DNA of 64,000 nt. It comes from Hyphomicrobium_A sp963745205 (GTDB lineage: Bacteria > Pseudomonadota > Alphaproteobacteria > Rhizobiales > Hyphomicrobiaceae). Positions 63,553-64,000 of the stretch are shown piece after piece. The DNA is taken from NCBI GenBank assembly GCA_963745205.1, contig CAVUWX010000011.1, positions 1 through 64,000 on the forward strand, in the 5' to 3' direction. Position numbers and translations under genes: made by a program. The stretch's first letter is position 1. The number at the start of each line of letters is the position of its first letter. The notes under the pieces are model-generated. The model worked only from the letters and a program-made list of their open reading frames with translations. It made no database searches and had not been told where the DNA came from.

Positions 63553-64000
63553 ATGCCTTTCCTATCTGCACTTGCCAGTCGCGGCAGCCTCGTTGAGGCC
63601 CATCGCCCCTGGCCGCGGATCCTTGTCAATGCTGATACATGGCGCCAGGCCATCGTCGGTGTCGCCGCCGGGGAGGCGACGCTGCTCGGTTTGTGGAGCG
63701 ACGGCGAGGCCGTGCATATGGGCCTCATGGCTGCCGGCAAGATTCTCGTGGTCAGCTTGGCGGCCCGCAAGCGGCGCTTTCCCTCAGTCGGACTAACGCA
63801 CGCGCCTGCGCTTCGCCTCGAGCGCATGATCCGCGACCTCTACGGGCTCGAGCCCGAAGGATTGCCCGATCCTCGTCCGTGGCTCGACCACGGCCGCTGG
63901 GGCGTTGCCCAGCCGCTGGGGGCGAAGCAGCCAAGACCGCCGTCGGGCGCCCAATACTCGTTTCTCGAGGCCGAGGGTCCACCTCTGCACCAGATACCGG
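63553..64000 (+). CDS. hyfG: hydrogenase large-subunit fusion, N-terminal part (HyfG/HycE-like), partial
   Basis: 149 codons remain open at the window edge. 'ALRLERMIRDLYGLEPEGLP' and 'DPRPWLDHGRWGV' match the NuoC-like 30-kDa domain at the front of HyfG/HycE. The catalytic part, with the Cys pairs that would bind Ni-Fe, lies beyond the window, so a true hydrogenase cannot be told from a hydrogenase-related (Ehr-type) complex lacking the metal. Confidence 0.85.
   Translation, partial: MPFLSALASRGSLVEAHRPWPRILVNADTWRQAIVGVAAGEATLLGLWSDGEAVHMGLMAAGKILVVSLAARKRRFPSVGLTHAPALRLERMIRDLYGLEPEGLPDPRPWLDHGRWGVAQPLGAKQPRPPSGAQYSFLEAEGPPLHQIP

Overview
The window looks like a GC-rich alphaproteobacterial chromosome of the order Hyphomicrobiales (Rhizobiales). 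Support comes from Irr-like Fur regulation, Omp25/31-type barrels, phasins, bactofilins and Ku. No rRNA gene or other species-level marker is present, so genus is not assigned.

About 1-55,123 is accessory DNA stacked at the 3' end of one tRNA-Arg(TCT) gene. The same 45-bp 3'-tRNA segment occurs at 18501-18545, 45250-45294, 54261-54305 and, with three changes, 55079-55123. Its last 34 bases open the window. These copies split the region into four successive units of about 18.5, 26.7, 9.0 and 0.8 kb, each probably a former integrative element.

Unit 1 (1-18.5 kb) has a frameshifted tyrosine integrase abutting the tRNA end. It carries a manganese module: mntH, a C-terminally truncated Irr-like regulator and a two-barrel porin on the minus strand, with mntR and a CDF-type transporter divergent. 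It also holds a 1027-aa autotransporter flanked by two copies of an IS110 3' region, a decayed IS110, a 288-bp inverted-repeat pair around a PRC-barrel gene and a broken LuxR solo, a DUF1993 gene, and paralogous small genes.

Unit 2 (18.5-45.2 kb) carries a serine recombinase remnant, ku, two operons of tiny genes whose C-terminal codons contain the ribosome binding site of the next gene, two phasins, a Spy/CpxP-like protein, three tyrosine recombinases, an IS3-type insertion sequence, an unusual tRNA-Arg(TCG), a terminase fragment, two EF-hand genes (one with an internal stop), an Omp25-like barrel and a frameshifted autotransporter.

Unit 3 (45.3-54.3 kb) carries a minus-strand operon of exported proteins: two small secreted proteins, a lipoprotein, a trypsin-like protease and a metzincin. 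The metzincin gene is split by a complete 1.9-kb IS1595-type element with 23-bp terminal repeats and an 8-bp target duplication. Unit 4 is a short remnant holding a cytochrome c gene.

From 55.2 kb the genes look like intact core chromosome: two bactofilins, a LuxR-type regulator, a small XRE regulator and an overlapping hyfB-hyfC-hyfE-hyfF-hyfG cluster for the membrane arm and start of the large subunit of a group-4 hydrogenase-type (or hydrogenase-related) complex, running off the right edge. Roughly ten frameshifts or stops lie in the island and none in the core part, which suggests real decay, although several sit in G/C runs and could be sequence errors.
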